This document shows positions 63,825 through 64,000 of a DNA stretch of 64,000 nt, one piece after another. Origin of the DNA: Adiantum capillus-veneris (taxonomy: Eukaryota > Streptophyta > Polypodiopsida > Polypodiales > Pteridaceae); assembly GCA_014529385.2 (NCBI GenBank), contig CM043953.1, forward strand, positions 107,454,549 to 107,518,548, read 5' to 3'. The notes beneath the pieces are model-generated. The model searched no databases and was not told the DNA's origin. It saw nothing but the letters and a program-made list of their open reading frames with translations. The position numbers and the translations under genes were made by a program. The number at the start of each line of letters is the position of its first letter. The first letter of the stretch is position 1.

Positions 63825-64000
63825 TGTCATAATATTTAATATCTAATTCTCCTAAATGATTTTCTCATGTTAAACTGATCATTTAATATGGGGAAGTACC
63901 AGGGGAGAAAAAGCTAGAATATTGGTAAGGCTGGCAGACTGGTCACAATAGGGATCCAAAGGAGGGAAAATAGGGATCCAAAGGGGGGCCATCTGCAAAA
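63825..64000 (+). repeat. Element D 3' LTR (partial)
   Basis: Starts TGTCATAATATTTAATATC, and the first about 65 bp equals 59309-59374. It continues past the window end. Confidence 0.75.

Larger units (their letters stand above)
59309..64000 (+). mobile_element. Element D: chromodomain Ty3/Gypsy element, runs off the window
   Basis: Gag, protease, RT, RNase H, integrase and a chromodomain follow in order on plus. A purine tract and 3' LTR start near 63.8 kb, and the LTR continues past 64000. On the left only about 65 bp of LTR remains before gag, so the 5' LTR and leader are mostly deleted. Several frameshifts and stops show it is inactive. Confidence 0.88.

Overview
The window looks like intergenic heterochromatin from a large-genome land plant. 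No host gene, rRNA or tRNA is visible, and at least 57 of 64 kb belongs to Ty3/Gypsy LTR retrotransposons. The plant call rests on tRNA-Asp primer sites, non-chromodomain pol sequences resembling the Athila/Tat/Ogre branch, giant elements with extra ORFs, and a chromodomain gypsy element. Gymnosperm or fern is only a guess.

Layout. 1-4527 is AT-rich flank with a diverged duplication and a possible TIR element. 4533-51325 is one retrotransposon nest. Outer element A (minus strand; TSD TGCTC) carries two insertions, each closed by its own perfect 5-bp TSD: element B (7383-26742, LTR polarity plus, TSD CACTG) in A's accessory ORF, and element C (30927-45318, minus, TSD CCATC) in A's post-integrase ORF. 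Removing B, C and one copy of each TSD leaves A about 13.0 kb; A has lost PR, RT and RNase H. Next come an old gypsy element E (about 51.6-57.9 kb, minus), a short degraded stretch, and a chromodomain gypsy element D (59.3 kb to beyond the window end, plus).

A and B share one plan: LTR - tRNA-Asp PBS - palindrome array 1 - gag - protease 1 - RT - RNase H - two tandem HHCC zinc modules - integrase core - amber stop - second aspartic protease with W-x-P-K repeats - internal polypurine tract - spacer - palindrome array 2 - accessory ORF (globular domain plus long coiled coil) - polypurine tract - LTR. C is a non-autonomous relative with gag, one protease, W-x-P-K repeats and both polypurine tracts but no RT or integrase.

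The main points are these. (1) B seems to run gag-pol against its own LTR polarity. This is explained by a 12.85-kb internal inversion with 6-bp AACCAA/TTGGTT breakpoints, which split both gag and the accessory ORF; undoing it restores both reading frames. (2) A and B carry different 22-24-bp palindromes, each placed in the same two blocks flanking gag-pol, repeated about every 285 bp, with a degenerate copy in the cognate LTR. (3) A and B have a second protease domain after integrase, behind an amber codon at the homologous position. (4) Both have duplicated integrase zinc modules. By eye, LTR divergence orders the insertions A (oldest), C, then B (youngest).
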